Below are positions 8,330-16,467 of a stretch of 23,630 bases of DNA, in pieces; position 1 is the stretch's first letter, and each line of letters begins with the position of its first letter. Location: assembly GCA_020438525.1 (NCBI GenBank), contig JAGQUL010000143.1, positions 1 through 23,630 on the forward strand, in the 5' to 3' direction. This DNA comes from Thermoleophilia bacterium (GTDB taxonomy: Bacteria; Actinomycetota; Thermoleophilia; Gaiellales; SKUG01). The notes under the pieces are model-generated. The model saw only the letters and a list, made by a program, of their open reading frames with translations. It was not told the origin of the DNA and did no database searches. Made by a program: the position numbers and the translations under genes.

Positions 8330-9547
8330 TCACTGCGTCAGCAGATCCGGATCGGAATCTTCCTCCGCTACCCGAGCTGCCGCCTCGAACCCATTGGCGG
8401 CTGGGAGATCGGCATCGACAGCTGCAGCTAAGACGGCAGCCTGCGCCAAGGCATCTGGAACGGCTTGTAGCTCGTCATGGCTTTGCTCGGCCGGCTGGTC
8501 AACGATGGCAGATTGGACCTCGCCATCTATCTTGCGCTCCTCGTCCCCCGCTGCCTCGATGACCTGGACGATTTGATCGATCTTGTCGGCGCCGTAGTTC
8601 GCGATAGCGAAGGTCGTCGCTGTCGCGCCGGCGAGTTGAACAACGGTCCAGACAATGATCCAGACCTTGATTGCAGTCACCTGCTGGTCGAACTCATCCT
8701 TCTTGGCTCCGGCGAATGACCTGATGCCGTCGATCTGCTCCAGCAACCATGCTTGGAGCTTGCCGATGGCTTCGGGATCGGCTGCATCTACCGCATCGTC
8801 GATGGCTTCGGCCAGTCCTGCGTCCTCGACATCGAGTTCGCGCAGGAGTTCGCGCACGTCGCTCAAGCGCATGGAGTCTCGAACGAGCTTCAGTTGAGCG
8901 CTGTTTTGTGTGGCGATCGCCATTGCTCCGGCGAATCGAGAGTGATCGCCCTTGACCGCCGCCAACGATTCACGCACCAGATCATGCATCGTCGGGACCT
9001 GAGCGAAGTCGAACTTGGGGATGTCCTTCGTGCTCTTGGTGAGCGCGGCGATCTGTTCCAGGGCGGCAGCTGTCGCGTTGAACTTGGTGGCACCTGCTCC
9101 GGCGATCGCGGTGAGCGCGAGGTCGCGGTTCGTGTAGTCGATCAGAGGGACCTGGCGCAGCTGCTCGATCTGCTTGCTCAGGCTACGAGTCGCAAGAGTT
9201 GCCGCGTCAGCCTTGATGTCGTCGAGCCACTTCGTGGTAGCAATGTCGATCGGTACTGGCTGTGCGATCTTGCGTATCCGCTCCATGTCGACAATGGGTT
9301 GGGTCGCCTTGCGCATCACCTCCGGGTCGATCATGGGCTGCGTCAGCTTGCGAAGCTGCTTGGGCTCCACTGCGGGCTTCGTGGTCCTGCGGATCGCGTC
9401 CCAATCGAACGCCGGCATCATGGATTCGCGAGCACGCTTCACGTCATCGAGCATCTTGCGGTTCGCTTCGACGGCACGCATCGGCGCGCGCATCTTCTCG
9501 ATTGCCTCTCGGATACCTCTGTACGGGTCGTACGGGTCCACTGCCAT
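8330..9547 (-). CDS. Membrane-anchored hypothetical protein with TQP repeats (405 aa)
   Basis: The start is the ATG at 9547, preceded by GGAGG with nine bases between; the longer open frame upstream runs into the divergent gene. Residues about 52-98 hold three or four imperfect copies of a roughly 14-residue unit of the type LRKLTQPMIDPE, MRKATQPIVDME, IRKIAQPVPID. A long helical middle follows (about 100-290). One membrane helix lies at about 294-317 (VWIIVWTVVQLAGATATTF). The C-terminal tail (about 320-405) is acidic and alanine-rich. One hydrophobic segment and no signal peptide suggest an inner-membrane protein with most of its mass on one side. I do not recognise the family. Neighbours are unknown or defence-type genes, so a membrane-located sensor or effector is conceivable but unproven. 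Confidence 0.7.
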   Translation of the reverse strand: MAVDPYDPYRGIREAIEKMRAPMRAVEANRKMLDDVKRARESMMPAFDWDAIRRTTKPAVEPKQLRKLTQPMIDPEVMRKATQPIVDMERIRKIAQPVPIDIATTKWLDDIKADAATLATRSLSKQIEQLRQVPLIDYTNRDLALTAIAGAGATKFNATAAALEQIAALTKSTKDIPKFDFAQVPTMHDLVRESLAAVKGDHSRFAGAMAIATQNSAQLKLVRDSMRLSDVRELLRELDVEDAGLAEAIDDAVDAADPEAIGKLQAWLLEQIDGIRSFAGAKKDEFDQQVTAIKVWIIVWTVVQLAGATATTFAIANYGADKIDQIVQVIEAAGDEERKIDGEVQSAIVDQPAEQSHDELQAVPDALAQAAVLAAAVDADLPAANGFEAAARVAEEDSDPDLLTQ

Positions 9548-9670
9548 GCGCTCAATCCTCCGGTGATGTCTCGTCTCACTGTACGCGCTCGCCCGGCGCA
9601 GCCGCGATGCTTTGCTCGTCGCCGCGACCCAACCCCGGGCGGCGCCGACCGGCCAGGCATCATGTGAGCA

Positions 9671-10657
9671 ATGACCAAGCGCATCAAGCAGCACTTCATC
9701 CAGCGCGCGCACCTGGACGCATGGGCGGGCGGCCGCGGCACCATAGTCTGGTCGCAGCTCATCGATGGACGCGGCTGGGTGGATGGCAACGCCAAGCCAG
9801 CGACCGCCCTCGCCGCGCTGCCCAACTACTTCATGGCTAGCGATGAGTTTGACGCTCAGTGGTTCGAGAATCAGTTCCAGCTCGTCGAAAACGAGGGCCT
9901 GCCGATCATCCACGCGATGCGCGATGGTTGGTCGCCGATCGGCCCTGGTAACCGCCGCGCCGCATCTCGCTACATTGCGATGTCGCTGCTGCGCTCGTAT
10001 GGATTGCGCGAATGGAACCGTCAGCGCAAGGATCTCGACCCCGAGCAGTGGATCGAGGAGTGGGCGCAGGATCTACCGATGCTCACCGAGGACCAGATTC
10101 GCGAGCACGCCGATGAAGTCGCTACTGGCGCCGACCTCATGCGCCCCATCGAGATGATCGATCCGCTCAGTGTCGTGTACGCGAAGTGCGAGTGGTATCT
10201 CATCGACGCCGCAGTCGGTTCATCGTTCATCGTCGGCGACTGCCTTGCAGTACGTATCGACAACTTCGAGCTCAACGAGCCTGGCGCGGTGAGCGGCATG
10301 GGGCAATCCGAGTTCCTCATCCCGCTATCTCCGTACCGCGCGCTGCTCATGGTGCAGGGGCCGGAGTCGCGGGAATGGGGCGCAGGCGGCGAGGATGTCA
10401 TGGACTTCAAGCTCGACGACGGTCAGCGCGCGTGGGTCGGTGCCAAGGCAGCAGTCGCTCCACGCGAACTCGTCGAACTCGTGAACCTCTGCGCACTCGT
10501 CCAGTCCAAGCGCTTCGTGTTCGCTGATTTCGATACGCGGATTAAGCAGACATTCGCACTCGCGGCGGTCAACGGATACGACTTGGGGAAGCTGCGCACC
10601 GGCATCGAGCTACTGCGACCAATCGGCGAGCTCGTCAGTCGCGATGAGCGCTTCTGA
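9671..10657 (+). CDS. DUF4238-like protein (328 aa)
   Basis: The N-terminus KRIKQHFIQRAHLDAW resembles the opening of DUF4238 proteins (a QHYVP-type start). The next 100 residues fit too: LPNYFMASDEFDAQWFENQF and then ENEGLPIIHAM, where the family has a Tyr/Asp segment followed by a glutamate-rich helix. The C-terminal half ends in a helical region with FVFADFDTRIKQTF. DUF4238 proteins have no known biochemical activity and are often found in accessory regions. The gene is divergent from the 405-aa membrane protein (123-bp gap) and convergent with the integrase (30-bp gap). The ATG at 9671 has no clear ribosome site. There is no signal peptide or membrane segment. The family call rests on motif resemblance only. 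Confidence 0.6.
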   Translation: MTKRIKQHFIQRAHLDAWAGGRGTIVWSQLIDGRGWVDGNAKPATALAALPNYFMASDEFDAQWFENQFQLVENEGLPIIHAMRDGWSPIGPGNRRAASRYIAMSLLRSYGLREWNRQRKDLDPEQWIEEWAQDLPMLTEDQIREHADEVATGADLMRPIEMIDPLSVVYAKCEWYLIDAAVGSSFIVGDCLAVRIDNFELNEPGAVSGMGQSEFLIPLSPYRALLMVQGPESREWGAGGEDVMDFKLDDGQRAWVGAKAAVAPRELVELVNLCALVQSKRFVFADFDTRIKQTFALAAVNGYDLGKLRTGIELLRPIGELVSRDERF

Positions 10658-10687
10658 AGCCACCCCGTAGCCACCACCACGGACGCG

Positions 10688-11890
10688 CTACACGGACTGC
10701 GGCACCGGCTTCGTGACCTTGAGCATCGCATCTAGGCGGCTCGTGTCACCGAGCGAGTCGGGGATGTAGTGGCCGTAGACCTTCTTCACCATCTCGGGGT
10801 CGTCGCCGATCCAGTGCGCGACCTCCCATATGTCACGCCCGGCCGCGAGGCAGATCGAGGCGAACGTGTGCCGCAACTGGTGGAAGGTCATCTTGGCGCA
10901 GTCGTGCTCGCGCCCGTTCACGGTGACCACGCCCGCGCGCAGCTTCGCCTTTCGCCACACGCGATGGTCGAAGTGCACGGCGTGCATGTGACCGCCCGCC
11001 TTCGCCGGGAACATGATCTCCTCGTGCGCGCCGGCCGCGCGCCACTCGGCGAGTAGCTCGCGCGCGGCGGCGAGCAGCGGCACACTGCGACGCCCGCGCC
11101 GCGACTTCGTCTCGCGCAGCGTCTGCGTCACCCGATCGAGCTTGTGCGTGACGTGCAGCCACTCACCGTCCACGCACTCCCACGTGAGCCCGAGCAGCTC
11201 GCTCTGGCGCAGCCCGGTGAGCGCGGCGAGCATCACGATCGTGTAGTCGCGCTGGCCCTGCCACGGCGCCTGCTGGCTGCGCTGAAACGCCGGCAGGCGC
11301 TCGGGCAGCTGCAGCGCCTCGTGCGCGACGGCCTCGATCGCCTCGAGCGGCCAGGCGCTGACCATCCGCTGCGGCTCCTCTGACAGCTCCTTCACACCGT
11401 GCGCGGGGTTTTGGGTGAGCATGTCGCACTGCACCGCGTACGACAGCATCCCCTTGAGCACGGTGAGCGTCTTGTTGATCGTGCGATGCCCGCCGTACTC
11501 GTTGTCGGGGTGCTTGTCGCGCATCACGCGCTTCATCTGCGCCATCATCGAGCGAACGACCTGCCGCGTCACCGTGTCGATCCGGCGATGCCCGATCATC
11601 GGCTCGATCCGCATTCGCCAGTGGATCTCGACGTCGCGGTAGTAGGCGGGCGAGCAGTGCACCCGCACATGATTCTCGCGCCACTCCTCGAAAAGGTCAG
11701 CGACGGTCCTCTCCGGGCGCGTCGCCACGCCCGCGCGCTGGCGGTCCAGGATCTCGTCGTACGCCGCCTTCGCCTGCGCCTTCGTCGTCCACGCCCGGTT
11801 GAATTCGCGCTGCCGCTCACCATGTTCGTCGAACCACTGGATGCCGTAGCTGCGCTTGCCCGAGGGGTACTTGCGCTCGATCACGCCCAT
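10688..11890 (-). CDS. Tyrosine recombinase, integrase of the left element
   Basis: 400 residues from ATG 11890. The open frame continues upstream through the tRNA fragment and is not coding there. The N-terminal arm-binding domain (about 1-55: VIERKYPSGKRSYGIQWF) is followed by a core-binding domain (about 62-160) and a catalytic domain (about 180-400). Catalytic residues: R228 (TGLRQSEL), K262, H337 and R340 (FHQLRHTF), and nucleophile Y372 (VYGHY). The position that is usually His or Trp is D363 (WIGDD), a deviation. The protein would insert the element at the 3' end of tRNA-Glu; the gene starts 131 bp from the tRNA fragment and points away from it. The intervening sequence repeats TCGGTGAC, possibly arm-type sites. 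It is unrelated in detail to the two recombinases of the right element. Confidence 0.93.
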   Translation of the reverse strand: MGVIERKYPSGKRSYGIQWFDEHGERQREFNRAWTTKAQAKAAYDEILDRQRAGVATRPERTVADLFEEWRENHVRVHCSPAYYRDVEIHWRMRIEPMIGHRRIDTVTRQVVRSMMAQMKRVMRDKHPDNEYGGHRTINKTLTVLKGMLSYAVQCDMLTQNPAHGVKELSEEPQRMVSAWPLEAIEAVAHEALQLPERLPAFQRSQQAPWQGQRDYTIVMLAALTGLRQSELLGLTWECVDGEWLHVTHKLDRVTQTLRETKSRRGRRSVPLLAAARELLAEWRAAGAHEEIMFPAKAGGHMHAVHFDHRVWRKAKLRAGVVTVNGREHDCAKMTFHQLRHTFASICLAAGRDIWEVAHWIGDDPEMVKKVYGHYIPDSLGDTSRLDAMLKVTKPVPQSV

Positions 11891-12020
11891 CGAGCAGCGG
11901 AGGCCGATGCCGCAACCGGTGCCATGCCGCTCGGTGACCTGCGGTGCCGAGGCAAGGAGTGTGAGCGAAGGCGGGCTCCATGCCCGTCGAGCGAGCAACG
12001 ACGCAGCATCGGTGACGCAG

Positions 12021-12055
12021 GTACCCCGTACGGGATTCGAACCCGTGCTACCGGC
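12021..12055 (-). repeat. att: Attachment site (tRNA-Glu 3'-end fragment), junction of two elements
   Basis: This 35-bp sequence is identical to 23589-23623. Read on the minus strand it is a tRNA 3' end: anticodon-stem half, variable loop, a T arm with loop TTCGAAT between ACGGG and CCCGT, and acceptor strand ACGGGGT plus A. The sequence to its right does not pair into an anticodon arm, so this is a fragment, as expected of a displaced tRNA end at an element boundary. Confidence 0.85.
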
Positions 12056-12130
12056 CCGTGATCCGGGTGTTCGCGTCCCGTAATCGGCGATGGTTTTCGC
12101 CGTCGTGGCTCGATCCGAGAGGGCTGGGAC

Positions 12131-13165
12131 ATGACAGCAGGAGCAGGTGCGAGGAAGCCGGTCGTGATTCGCGAGGACGTGCCGCACGCGGATCGCGAGT
12201 TGATCGCGGAGTTCATCGCACAGTCGCCGCACGGCGAATCGACGCGGGTGCGGTACGCGACGCAGCTCGGTGAGTTCGCGGCGTGGCTCGCGCACGAACG
12301 GACGAAGCGCAGGGAGCGCAGCGGCGGCCTGACGAGCGTGGTGCGAGCCGACGTGGTGCGGTTCAAGGCGTACCTCGCAAGCGGCAACCGCTACGCGGCA
12401 TCACCAACCGTGCGTGACCGGACGCGGGTACTCGGTGCGAGCGCGGTCAAGAACCACGTGTGCGCCGTGCAGGGGCTGTTCAAGTACCTCGTGGTCGTGG
12501 AGATCGTGGACCGCAACCCCGCCGAGGGCGTCGATCGTCCTCGGGTGAAGGTGCGCCCTGGCCTGCTCCTATCGCGCGAGGAGGTGCGCGCGTTCCTTGA
12601 TGCCCGTGGCAGGCCGCGCGAGGACGTGGCCGCATATGTACTGGCGTTCACCGCGGTTCGGCTCGACAGCCTGCGAGTGATGCGCTGGTGCGATGTTGAC
12701 CTCGACGCGGGCACCGTCGCGATCAAGGCCAAACGCGACAAGCACCTCGTGCTCGACCTGCACCCCGAGCTACGAGCCGAGCTACGCCGCTACCGCTTGC
12801 ACATGCTCGAACTCGCCGACCGCAAGGTTGAGATCCGAGCAGCACTGGCCAATCCCGAGACGGCGTACCTGCTACTGACCCGCAACGGTCGTCCGTTCAC
12901 CAAGCGCAGCCTCTACGCGATGGTGAAACGACGCGCCACCCGCGCCGGGTTGTACGTCGAGGAACCCAAGCACGGCGAGTGCCGCAGCCGGGTATCGCCG
13001 CACGTGTTGCGGCGTACGTTCGCAACGCTCCAGCTCAATGACGGCCAGCCCCTCGACGCCGTGGCCGACGTGCTCGGGCACGAGAGCGTCGACACCACCC
13101 GCAAGCACTACGCATTCTCGTCCAACGAACGCCGCCGAGCCACGATCATGTCGTACTCGATTTGA
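12131..13165 (+). CDS. Tyrosine recombinase/integrase, first copy in the right element
   Basis: 344 residues from ATG 12131, with a G-rich stretch upstream as ribosome site. The N-terminal SAM-like core-binding domain (about 20-135) precedes the catalytic domain (about 145-344). The full catalytic set is present: R177 (TAVRLDSL), a lysine near 199-204 (KAKRDK), H291 and R294 (SPHVLRRTF), H317 (LGHES) and Y327 (KHYAF). It is clearly homologous along its length to the recombinase at 20457-21494, for instance in DAVADVLGHESVDTTRKHYA against DAVADLLAHEHVDTTRRHYA. It starts 76 bp inside the left attachment repeat and reads into the element. It may act with the second recombinase, or come from a separate integration event. 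Confidence 0.92.
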   Translation: MTAGAGARKPVVIREDVPHADRELIAEFIAQSPHGESTRVRYATQLGEFAAWLAHERTKRRERSGGLTSVVRADVVRFKAYLASGNRYAASPTVRDRTRVLGASAVKNHVCAVQGLFKYLVVVEIVDRNPAEGVDRPRVKVRPGLLLSREEVRAFLDARGRPREDVAAYVLAFTAVRLDSLRVMRWCDVDLDAGTVAIKAKRDKHLVLDLHPELRAELRRYRLHMLELADRKVEIRAALANPETAYLLLTRNGRPFTKRSLYAMVKRRATRAGLYVEEPKHGECRSRVSPHVLRRTFATLQLNDGQPLDAVADVLGHESVDTTRKHYAFSSNERRRATIMSYSI

Positions 13166-13324
13166 CGCTCATCGTGCTGCGAGCTCAACTCGAACCTAGA
13201 CCTGCGCACCTGCCATAGAATTGTGCGTCTTTCTGCTCATCCGGGCTTGCCATCCTCGGCAACTCCCCGTAAGTTCATCGTCATCATACGATCCGTGATG
13301 ATGATCACGTCAGGGAGGGAAACA

Positions 13325-13723
13325 GTGTTTCGGAAGAGCGTTAGAGGAACCCTAGTCGCCGTTGGCGCAGCCCTTGCAATTGCTGCGCCAGCGTACGCAG
13401 GCACAGGGGTAAAGTTCTTCGATAGTGGGTTCTACGCGAGCGGGAACCCCGTCTATCAACTCCAGAACTCGACTCGAGACTACAGCCACATCTACGGCAC
13501 ATACGTGAGCGGTCGCTACTATGAAGCCGGTTTGTGGTACGCGAGTTGCCAGGGCTCGGGATGCGGACCGGCTCCGGGGCGATATGCATCCGGCTACAAC
13601 TTGCCACAGAAGACAACAACGAGCGCCACCAGCGGAGTACGCGGCGAATGCGCGCGCAAGGCAGACGGTTACCCATATCCAGGTGGATATAGCTACAACA
13701 CCTGCTGGTCGACCAACCCGTGA
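13325..13723 (+). CDS. Secreted Tyr/Gly-rich protein with four cysteines
   Basis: The GTG at 13325 follows a strong GGGAGGG site by five bases; the frame is open upstream but this start gives a clean signal peptide. Residues 1-25 are basic then hydrophobic and end in AYA before G26, a signal peptidase I site. The mature part (about 107 residues) is rich in Tyr, Gly and Ser and has C75, C80, C109 and C127, enough for two disulfides. It looks like small exported proteins of unknown role in actinobacteria. A lactococcin 972-like bacteriocin was considered, but no characteristic motif or immunity/ABC transporter genes are seen. It is followed after 19 bp by a second exported protein. A possible -10 box (TACGAT, 13287-13292) lies upstream. 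Less GC-rich than its neighbours, which suggests a separate origin. Confidence 0.7.
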   Translation: MFRKSVRGTLVAVGAALAIAAPAYAGTGVKFFDSGFYASGNPVYQLQNSTRDYSHIYGTYVSGRYYEAGLWYASCQGSGCGPAPGRYASGYNLPQKTTTSATSGVRGECARKADGYPYPGGYSYNTCWSTNP

Positions 13724-13742
13724 CATTCGAGGAGCAAAGGTC

Positions 13743-14417
13743 ATGAAGAATCGAAAAAACGTGCTCGTCTTTGCAGGCATCGCGACTGGCATGGTTGCAG
13801 CAGCACTTGCAACCACCGCGTTCGGCGACCAAGAGGGAACAACATCCACGGCTCGTGAACCGATCGCAACCATCCAGAATCCAGCTGACCATGTCAGCGC
13901 ACTGAGCGACGGAACAACCATCGCACCAATTACCGACCGGGAATATTCGGAGATCCAGAGCTTGATCCCCGCCGAGTCGTACTACAGCAACGAAGGCGCA
14001 GCAATTCGCAAGAGCGACCTGAGGGCTGCGTTTACCGGAGGTAAGCTCCTTGATGACGAAGCTGCGGGATTGGCAGTCTCGGCAGTCTCGACCACCGGCG
14101 GAGCTATTTGCTTCACCGGCGAACGGGATGGGGAAATCCGCACCTCGGCATGTACGCACGAGTTCCGACCGAGCCACATCAATCCCCAATACGTAACCGC
14201 CTACGACGGTGGATTCGAGATGTACAGCGCCGTCGCAGACGATGTCGCAAACGTACAGATCGAAACCAGCGATGGAACCCGCCTCAAGGCATCCCTCGGC
14301 CATGGGGCATTTGCGTGGACCGGAAGCCGCTCGGAGCATCCGGTGCGCATACTCGTGTCACTTCAGAATGGCGATACCCTGACCGAAGACGTTCGCGACG
14401 ACGCGTACCCGTATTGA
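13743..14417 (+). CDS. Exported hypothetical protein (224 aa)
   Basis: The ATG at 13743 lies after GAGGAG and AAAGG sequences. Residues about 7-27 are hydrophobic (VLVFAGIATGMVAAALATTA) and act as signal peptide or membrane anchor. The remainder is extracytoplasmic. It contains a GGAICFTGERDGEI strand pair followed by SACTHEF, giving two cysteines for a likely disulfide, then beta-rich segments (VANVQIETSDGTRLKASLG, then GAFAWTG). This layout recalls a family of small secreted beta proteins that I associate with Solirubrobacterales; no function is known. It lies 19 bp after the previous exported protein and is probably in the same operon. A large hairpin follows 18 bp after the stop codon. 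Confidence 0.7.
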   Translation: MKNRKNVLVFAGIATGMVAAALATTAFGDQEGTTSTAREPIATIQNPADHVSALSDGTTIAPITDREYSEIQSLIPAESYYSNEGAAIRKSDLRAAFTGGKLLDDEAAGLAVSAVSTTGGAICFTGERDGEIRTSACTHEFRPSHINPQYVTAYDGGFEMYSAVADDVANVQIETSDGTRLKASLGHGAFAWTGSRSEHPVRILVSLQNGDTLTEDVRDDAYPY

Positions 14418-14435
14418 TCAACCGCAGCCACAGGG

Positions 14436-14490
14436 CCAACGGCTCGCTGGACGACCCCATTCTCAAGGGGCTCGGCCAGCGAGCCGTTGG
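14436..14490. terminator. Large hairpin between exported-protein gene and lipoprotein gene
   Basis: CCAACGGCTCGCTGG (14436-14450) and its exact complement (14476-14490) form a perfect 15-bp stem. Inside, CCCC (14455-14458) can pair with GGGG (14467-14470). No T-run follows, so it is either a U-less terminator of the kind reported in actinobacteria or an RNA control element: it ends 10 bp before the proposed lipoprotein start and could block ribosome access. Confidence 0.65.
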
Positions 14491-14500
14491 ATCTTCAAGG

Positions 14501-15547
14501 ATGAATGGCCGAGTCGAAAAGACACCCATCGCTCTACTCTCGCACCGTGCGCGCACAACTCTTGTATTCCTGATGTGTTTGGGTATCTCAGCAACTGGAT
14601 GCACCGCGTCATCCCCGACCGAGAACACGACGCGAATCCTCGGACCGAGGACGACCGTAATCGTTACCACCGATGGTGGCCGTCACCTAGTTACGCGAAG
14701 GAGCATCCGGCTACATCGAGGGGACTCAGCGCTAGACGTACTTCGTGAAGTTGCTGACGTTCGGATGACCCTCACGGGTGGCGTCGCACAAGTCAACGGC
14801 TTGGGCGGGGGCGCACTTCGAACCTTCGGGCCAGAGGATGCAGCTTGGTTCTATCGGGTCGATGGAATCGAGACGCTTGCCACCGAACCGGATCGATTCA
14901 GGGTACGTTCGGGGCAGAGCATATGGTGGGACTTGCGACGACGGGACATATACGCTCGGCTTCCCGTGAGTGTTGGCGTGTTTCCAGAGCCCCTGATTTC
15001 CGGTTGGCGGGGAAAGCCTGAGCGAATTCGAATTTCCTACGGAAGCGCGTTCAAGGACGATGCCAAGTACCTCAATTCCTCCGTCTTCGAAGACCTCGAT
15101 CCTGAAGTTGTATCCATTTACGGTGGCGGTGGAATTGCCGGATTGGGCGGCGAGTCCTCCAACGAATCTCAGGCGTCTACGAGATTGCCTGTCGCAGTGC
15201 GAACCCGACGAGCGAATCTCGTAATTGGTCGCTGGGAGGAAATCCAGATCGACCCCAATATTGCTGACATCGGCCTAGATCCCAATGGCTACGGCCTGAC
15301 AATCTGGATCGAGGGAACGCAGATACGACGCCAGGATCCCGACATGGAGTTCAGCCAAGTTCTGCGAGACGCCGAGGGAATTGTGTGGGCGAGCACGATT
15401 GACGGAGAACCTGATAGCACGCTGGTATTTGTCGTCACCGGCTTGACAGACCGCGGGGTAAAGGCGGCGTCGCGAGCCTTGCGCTCGGGAGCTTGCCAGT
15501 TCTATATCGCGTGTGCTGTGGATCGGAGCGGCGCAGTGATCTCGTAG
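14501..15547 (+). CDS. Lipoprotein with DUF4430-like domain (348 aa)
   Basis: The ATG at 14501 is the first in-frame ATG after the hairpin. AAGG directly abuts it, so the ribosome site is poor and the start could be further in. Residues about 17-34 form a lipoprotein signal with the cysteine at position 34 (ATGC). Residues about 72-150 resemble DUF4430 (transcobalamin-like): GDSALDVLREVADV, then AAWFYRVDGIE, then RSGQSIWWDLR. The C-terminal 190 residues are a second, mixed region with a conserved-looking TLVFVVTGLTDRGVKAA segment. DUF4430 domains occur in surface proteins that bind ligands or mediate adhesion. Expected location: anchored to the outer face of the membrane. It completes a three-gene exported module; codon use includes more A/T-ending codons than neighbouring genes. 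Confidence 0.7.
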   Translation: MNGRVEKTPIALLSHRARTTLVFLMCLGISATGCTASSPTENTTRILGPRTTVIVTTDGGRHLVTRRSIRLHRGDSALDVLREVADVRMTLTGGVAQVNGLGGGALRTFGPEDAAWFYRVDGIETLATEPDRFRVRSGQSIWWDLRRRDIYARLPVSVGVFPEPLISGWRGKPERIRISYGSAFKDDAKYLNSSVFEDLDPEVVSIYGGGGIAGLGGESSNESQASTRLPVAVRTRRANLVIGRWEEIQIDPNIADIGLDPNGYGLTIWIEGTQIRRQDPDMEFSQVLRDAEGIVWASTIDGEPDSTLVFVVTGLTDRGVKAASRALRSGACQFYIACAVDRSGAVIS

Positions 15548-15687
15548 GTAGCGGACGACGGAGGTCGCGGTCTCGTCGCATTGAGCGCGACCCCCCTTCT
15601 TCAGATGGGCATCAACCCATCCCGTCCCCATCCCCTTTAAGGTCAACTATGCCGCCACTCGTAGTGCCATCTTCGCTCCGCTAGAAG

Positions 15688-16467
15688 TCATGGCCAATAC
15701 TTCCGGCGGGTGTAGATGAGGCTGATGCCGAGGCAGAGCCATTGCCAGTAGTGCTCGGCTCGGCGTTCCCATCGGTTGGCGAGCCGCCGCCAGGCGGCGA
15801 GCCATGCGAAGAGGCGTTCGACGGCCCAGCGGCGTTTGTAGTGCCGGCCGATCTGCTCTTGGTCGCGGGGCGGCTTGGAGCGAGTGACACGGTGCGGTGA
15901 GAGCAGCTTCGATCCTCGTTCGGCGAATGCATCGCGGAGGAAGTCGTAGTCGTATGCCTTGTCGGCCACCACGATCGCGGGCAGCTCGTCGACGTCCTCG
16001 AGCAGCGAGTGCGTGATCGTCGACTCGTTCGGATTCGCCGACGTCAGCTGGAACATCAATGGCATCGAGTCCTCGTCCGTCAGGGCTTGGATCTTCGAGC
16101 CCTTGCCGTGCCGTGTCAGTCCAACGAGATCCTCGCCTCCGCCACGCGAACGGATGAATGTCGCGTCCAGATGCGCAATCGCGGGCTCGGGCAGTTCGGA
16201 TCGAAGCTCGTTGCACACGAGCTCGAAGATCCCGAGATCACGCCACTCCGCGAACCTGCGCCGACACGTTCGCCCCGACACCTCGCCGCCGCGACACAGC
16301 TCGTCGAACACGTCCCACGCGCAGCCCGCGCGAAGGAACGCCACGAGCTTCGCGAACACGACCTCGTCCGGAATTCGCGGCCTGCCGCCAGCGGCAGACC
16401 GCTCCACAATTGGAATGTGGCTCTCGATCAGCCGCCACAGCCGATCCGCCACCTCTGTCCAGTTCAT
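15688..16467 (-). CDS. IS5-family transposase
   Basis: 259 residues from ATG 16467. An N-terminal helical DUF4096-type domain (about 1-75, containing GRPRIPDEVVFAKLVAFLRA and RRFAEW) is followed by the DDE catalytic core. The three acidic residues are the D of LDATFIR (about 99), the D of VVADKAYDYD (about 168) and the E of RWAVERLFAWL (about 217). Length and layout match single-frame IS5-family (DUF4096/DDE_Tnp_1-type) transposases, so the gene appears intact. It lies inside the right element between the lipoprotein gene and the relaxase. I could not identify terminal inverted repeats or a target duplication in the flanks, so the insertion boundaries remain undefined. Confidence 0.92.
   Translation of the reverse strand: MNWTEVADRLWRLIESHIPIVERSAAGGRPRIPDEVVFAKLVAFLRAGCAWDVFDELCRGGEVSGRTCRRRFAEWRDLGIFELVCNELRSELPEPAIAHLDATFIRSRGGGEDLVGLTRHGKGSKIQALTDEDSMPLMFQLTSANPNESTITHSLLEDVDELPAIVVADKAYDYDFLRDAFAERGSKLLSPHRVTRSKPPRDQEQIGRHYKRRWAVERLFAWLAAWRRLANRWERRAEHYWQWLCLGISLIYTRRKYWP
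15688..16467 (-). mobile_element. IS5-family insertion sequence, ends not determined
   Basis: Only the transposase gene marks the insertion. Inspection of about 100 bp on each side gave no convincing inverted repeats; the true ends should lie within a few tens of bases of the gene. Confidence 0.6.

Larger units (their letters stand above)
1..12055. mobile_element. Left integrative mobilizable element (partial, runs off left edge)
   Basis: The integrase at 10688-11890 starts about 130 bp from a tRNA-Glu 3'-end copy (12021-12055) and is transcribed away from it, the classical layout of a tRNA-targeting element. To its left lie a MobF relaxase with a candidate oriT, an excisionase-like HTH gene and several defence-type genes. 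No second copy of the attachment repeat is seen left of 12021, so the left end is outside the window and it is unproven that the methyltransferase at the left edge belongs to the element. No type IV secretion or coupling-protein gene is visible, hence mobilizable rather than self-conjugative. This grouping is inference from gene order. Confidence 0.5.

Noticed and set aside
9548..9913. Upstream extension of the 405-aa membrane protein
   Set aside because: It overlaps the divergent DUF4238-like gene, while a strong GGAGG site precedes the ATG at 9547.
12021..12095. A complete tRNA gene at the left attachment site
   Set aside because: Beyond the shared 35 bp, the sequence does not form an anticodon stem or D arm; only the 3' end is tRNA-like.
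11891..12295. Upstream extension of the left integrase reading frame through the attachment site
   Set aside because: The frame passes through the tRNA fragment and a neighbouring divergent gene's start; the family N-terminus (VIERKYPSG) begins at 11890. The extension is chance coding in GC-rich DNA.
13325..13723. Lactococcin 972-type bacteriocin
   Set aside because: It is small and exported with a nearby exported partner, but the characteristic sequence pattern and the immunity/ABC transporter genes are absent.
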